A DNA stretch of 6,821 nt, taken from contig JBBSBC010000199.1 of NCBI GenBank assembly GCA_038251595.1, forward strand, positions 1 through 6,821, written 5' to 3'. The stretch is from JADLCX01 sp038251595. GTDB taxonomy: Bacteria; Planctomycetota; Phycisphaerae; Phycisphaerales; UBA1924. The first letter of the stretch is position 1, and every line of letters starts with the position of its first letter. A program made the translations under genes and the position numbers. Below, one piece after another: positions 5,588 to 6,821 of the stretch. The notes below the pieces were generated by a model. It saw only the letters and a list, made by a program, of their open reading frames with translations. It was not told where the DNA came from and did not search any database.

Positions 5588-6099
5588 GCCGGGCCTCCTC
5601 GCGTTGCATCGGTTGTCGTGCTGAGTCGCACCGCTTGCCGGGCGATGGCATCGACATCGCGCTGATCGATGGCACCATCGCCCGTGAGATCCCAGGTGAC
5701 AGAGGGCTGGCCGCCGCCGCGCTCGAGCAGGCGGGCGAGCGCAAAGGCATCGAGGATCGTCACACCGCCGGGTTTGCTGATGTCGAACGTCGCGATACCA
5801 CCGGTCGGCATTGATGGGCCGCGCGAAATTGGCCAGAGGGCCCATGCCGCGAAAGAAAGGCTCGCCGCCGCCGCGAGCCCGCCTCCGACCCGCCAGAGCA
5901 CCCATGAGGATGTTCGTCTGCGGCCGATCTCACGACGGGCCATGCCCAAGATCGCCGCGTCAAGGGTCGCTCGGTCGCCGGGGTGGGCATTCAGATCGGC
6001 CCGATGCGCGGCACGCAGGGCTTCGGCAACCGGTATCGGAACATCCGGGTTGCCATCATCGTTGATGCTGGTTTGGTCTGTGTTGCGGATGCCGGCCAT
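5584..6099 (-). CDS. Single-pass membrane protein with extracytoplasmic dockerin-like domain, candidate anti-sigma factor
   Basis: A 171-residue protein from ATG 6099. Residues 20-62 form a charged helical segment (PVAEALRAAHRADLNAHPGDRATLDAAILGMARREIGRRR). One transmembrane helix follows at about 66-89 (WVLWRVGGGLAAAASLSFAAWALW). The positive-inside rule puts the N-terminus in the cytoplasm. Residues 104-160 resemble a type I dockerin: a degenerate first repeat (Asp106 to Asp117, then Ala-Phe-Ala-Leu-Ala-Arg-Leu-Leu) and a canonical second EF-hand loop Asp137-Leu-Thr-Gly-Asp141-Gly-Ala-Ile-Asp145-Gln-Arg-Asp148, then a helix. The position just after an ECF sigma gene, with a cytoplasmic helical region and one membrane pass, suggests an anti-sigma factor. 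No Zn-binding His-x3-Cys-x2-Cys motif is present, and indeed no cysteine. A GTG at 6123 could add eight residues; neither start has a clear Shine-Dalgarno. The dockerin reading is well supported, the anti-sigma role is inference. Confidence 0.78.
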   Translation of the reverse strand: MAGIRNTDQTSINDDGNPDVPIPVAEALRAAHRADLNAHPGDRATLDAAILGMARREIGRRRTSSWVLWRVGGGLAAAASLSFAAWALWPISRGPSMPTGGIATFDISKPGGVTILDAFALARLLERGGGQPSVTWDLTGDGAIDQRDVDAIARQAVRLSTTTDATRGGPA

Positions 6100-6154
6100 A
6101 CACGGTGAAGCGCGGCCGCGCACAATCGGTTCACGGAAAATATAAAAATTATCA

Positions 6155-6172
6155 ACTTGCCACGCGGCAAGT
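6155..6172 (-). terminator. Hairpin with A/T-rich tail after the sigma-factor gene, possible partial terminator
   Basis: On the minus strand ACTTGCC-GCGT-GGCAAGT forms a perfect 7-bp stem with a 4-nt loop. Its first base is the last base of the sigma-factor stop codon. It is followed by TGATAATTTTTATATTTT, an interrupted T-rich tract (down to about 6137). It lies in the 72-nt gap before the dockerin gene, where it could reduce read-through and set the ratio of sigma factor to downstream products, or protect a processed 3' end. Confidence 0.5.
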
Positions 6173-6756
6173 CACAGCCCTTCCCACAGGTCTTTGATGG
6201 CGGCGTTCTGCCGCAGCGTGCCCAGCCCGTGAAAGAGGCGCGACTTGACCGTTCCGATGGGAATGTTCAGCGCTGTAGCGACTTCATCTACGGACATCTC
6301 ATCGACGATGCGCATGAGGACGACCTCGCGCTGCGCTTCGGGCAGATTGGCCACGGCCTCGCGGAGGTGTTGATGCTGATCGGGCAAGGAATCACTGCCC
6401 GCGTGCCGAACGAGGGATGGATCATCGACGACCGCATTCAACCCCGGCACTTCGCGCTGCCGCTTGCGGTGCTGCGTGTGGGCAATGTTCTTCACGATCG
6501 GGTAGAGCCAGGTGCTCAGCTTCCCGGTCAGCTCAAGCGTCGGCAGTCTTTTGATCAGGTACGCGAACGTCTCTTGCGAGACATCGAGCGTGGCCGCGTG
6601 GTTGCCGGTGAAGCGTGCGGCGAGTCGGTAGACAAAGTCACGGTGACGGAAATAGAGGGCTTCAAACGCGGCGACCTCGCCGCGCTGTGCCAGGCCGAGA
6701 AGCGCGGCATCGGAGCGTGACTCATCTGCGCTTGTTTCATCGGGCACGTTGAGCAT
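6172..6756 (-). CDS. RNA polymerase ECF-type sigma factor
   Basis: A 194-residue sigma-70 family protein of the ECF (extracytoplasmic function) type, which redirects RNA polymerase to a specific promoter set. Region 2 spans about 28-100: Ala-Phe-Glu-Ala-Leu-Tyr-x-Arg-His (29-38), Asp58-Val-Ser-Gln-Glu-Thr-Phe (58-64), and Leu-Ser-Thr-Trp-Leu-Tyr-x-Ile-Val-Lys-Asn (80-90). A 30-residue linker follows. Region 4 spans about 130-184: Leu-Pro-Glu-Ala-Gln-Arg-Glu-Val (138-145), Met-Ser-Val-Asp-Glu-Val-Ala (154-160) and the helix-turn-helix Ile-Pro-Ile-Gly-Thr-Val-Lys-Ser-Arg-Leu (165-174). Region 3 is absent, as expected for ECF factors. ATG 6756 is the only reasonable start; a weak AGGA lies only 1 nt upstream. 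It heads a four-gene minus-strand run, and the next gene encodes a membrane protein that may be its anti-sigma factor. Autoregulation is likely in the family but no promoter could be identified. Confidence 0.93.
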   Translation of the reverse strand: MLNVPDETSADESRSDAALLGLAQRGEVAAFEALYFRHRDFVYRLAARFTGNHAATLDVSQETFAYLIKRLPTLELTGKLSTWLYPIVKNIAHTQHRKRQREVPGLNAVVDDPSLVRHAGSDSLPDQHQHLREAVANLPEAQREVVLMRIVDEMSVDEVATALNIPIGTVKSRLFHGLGTLRQNAAIKDLWEGL

Positions 6757-6761
6757 GTCCT

Positions 6762-6782
6762 GCCAAGCGTATCGCGCTTGGC
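6762..6782. promoter_or_regulatory. Perfect 8-bp inverted repeat in the sigma-factor leader
   Basis: GCCAAGCG (6762-6769) and CGCTTGGC (6775-6782) are exact reverse complements separated by TATCG. In the minus-strand transcript the hairpin would end 5 nt before the ATG, directly against the only AGGA available as ribosome-binding site. It could be an operator bound by a dimeric regulator, or an RNA hairpin limiting sigma-factor translation. A second, smaller inverted repeat (TGGGT-CC-ACCCA, 6797-6808) lies just upstream. Confidence 0.45.
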
Positions 6783-6821
6783 CACTACTCGATCCGTGGG
6801 TCCACCCATCGGTACAGCACA

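Noticed and set aside
6127..6155. TTGATA plus A/T-rich stretch as a promoter for the dockerin gene
   Set aside because: At a 17-nt spacing from TTGATA the sequence is GAACCG, not a -10 element. TATATT is only 5 nt away. The hairpin tail explains the A/T content better.
6157..6720. Plus-strand open frame (187 codons) opposite the sigma factor
   Set aside because: The minus strand encodes a complete ECF sigma factor; the plus frame has no domain signal.
1..6821. CRISPR arrays, tRNA or rRNA genes, insertion sequences
   Set aside because: No regularly spaced repeats, cloverleaf-like sequence, transposase frame or paired terminal repeats were seen.

Overview
The window is G+C-rich, gene-dense bacterial DNA. 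It most resembles the Planctomycetota, probably the Phycisphaerae; this is an inference from gene content (an ECF sigma factor beside a membrane protein with a dockerin-like tail, a cohesin-like secreted protein, a VIT/VWA protein, and a DUF1444 protein next to a TrpG/PabA-type amidotransferase). No rRNA or other phylogenetic marker is present.

Left part, plus strand (1-1567): the 3' part of a DUF1444 (YtpP-type) gene, then a GTG-started class I glutamine amidotransferase of the TrpG/PabA family with a complete Cys-His-Glu triad, then a small protein of unknown function predicted to be beta-rich. These run head to tail and meet the minus-strand genes tail to tail at about 1567/1584.

Middle part, minus strand (2625 down to 1584): a three-gene cassette resembling yqjD-yqjE-yqjK of enterobacteria. 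It encodes a DUF883/YqjD-like C-tail-anchored protein, a two-helix YqjE/holin-superfamily-III-like membrane protein, and a small unrecognised membrane-associated protein. The last two genes overlap by ATGA. A sigma70-like promoter candidate lies upstream in the only sizeable intergenic gap (2626-2860).

Right part, minus strand (6756 down to 2861): four consecutive genes that look like one operon. They encode an ECF-type sigma factor, a single-pass membrane protein with a cytoplasmic helical segment and an extracytoplasmic dockerin-like EF-hand module, a secreted or membrane-anchored cohesin-like protein, and a 720-residue exported VIT + VWA protein with an intact MIDAS. The second and third genes overlap by ATGA, and the fourth starts 3 nt after the third ends. 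An 8-bp perfect inverted repeat lies just upstream of the sigma-factor start, and a 7-bp hairpin followed by an A/T-rich tract sits between the sigma and dockerin genes.

The most interesting possibility is that the right-hand operon is a self-contained cell-surface system. The sigma factor would be controlled by a membrane partner whose outer domain is a dockerin, the next gene would supply a matching cohesin, and the VIT/VWA protein would be the exported effector or adhesion component. The domain calls come from reading the protein sequences; the functional link between the genes is inference.
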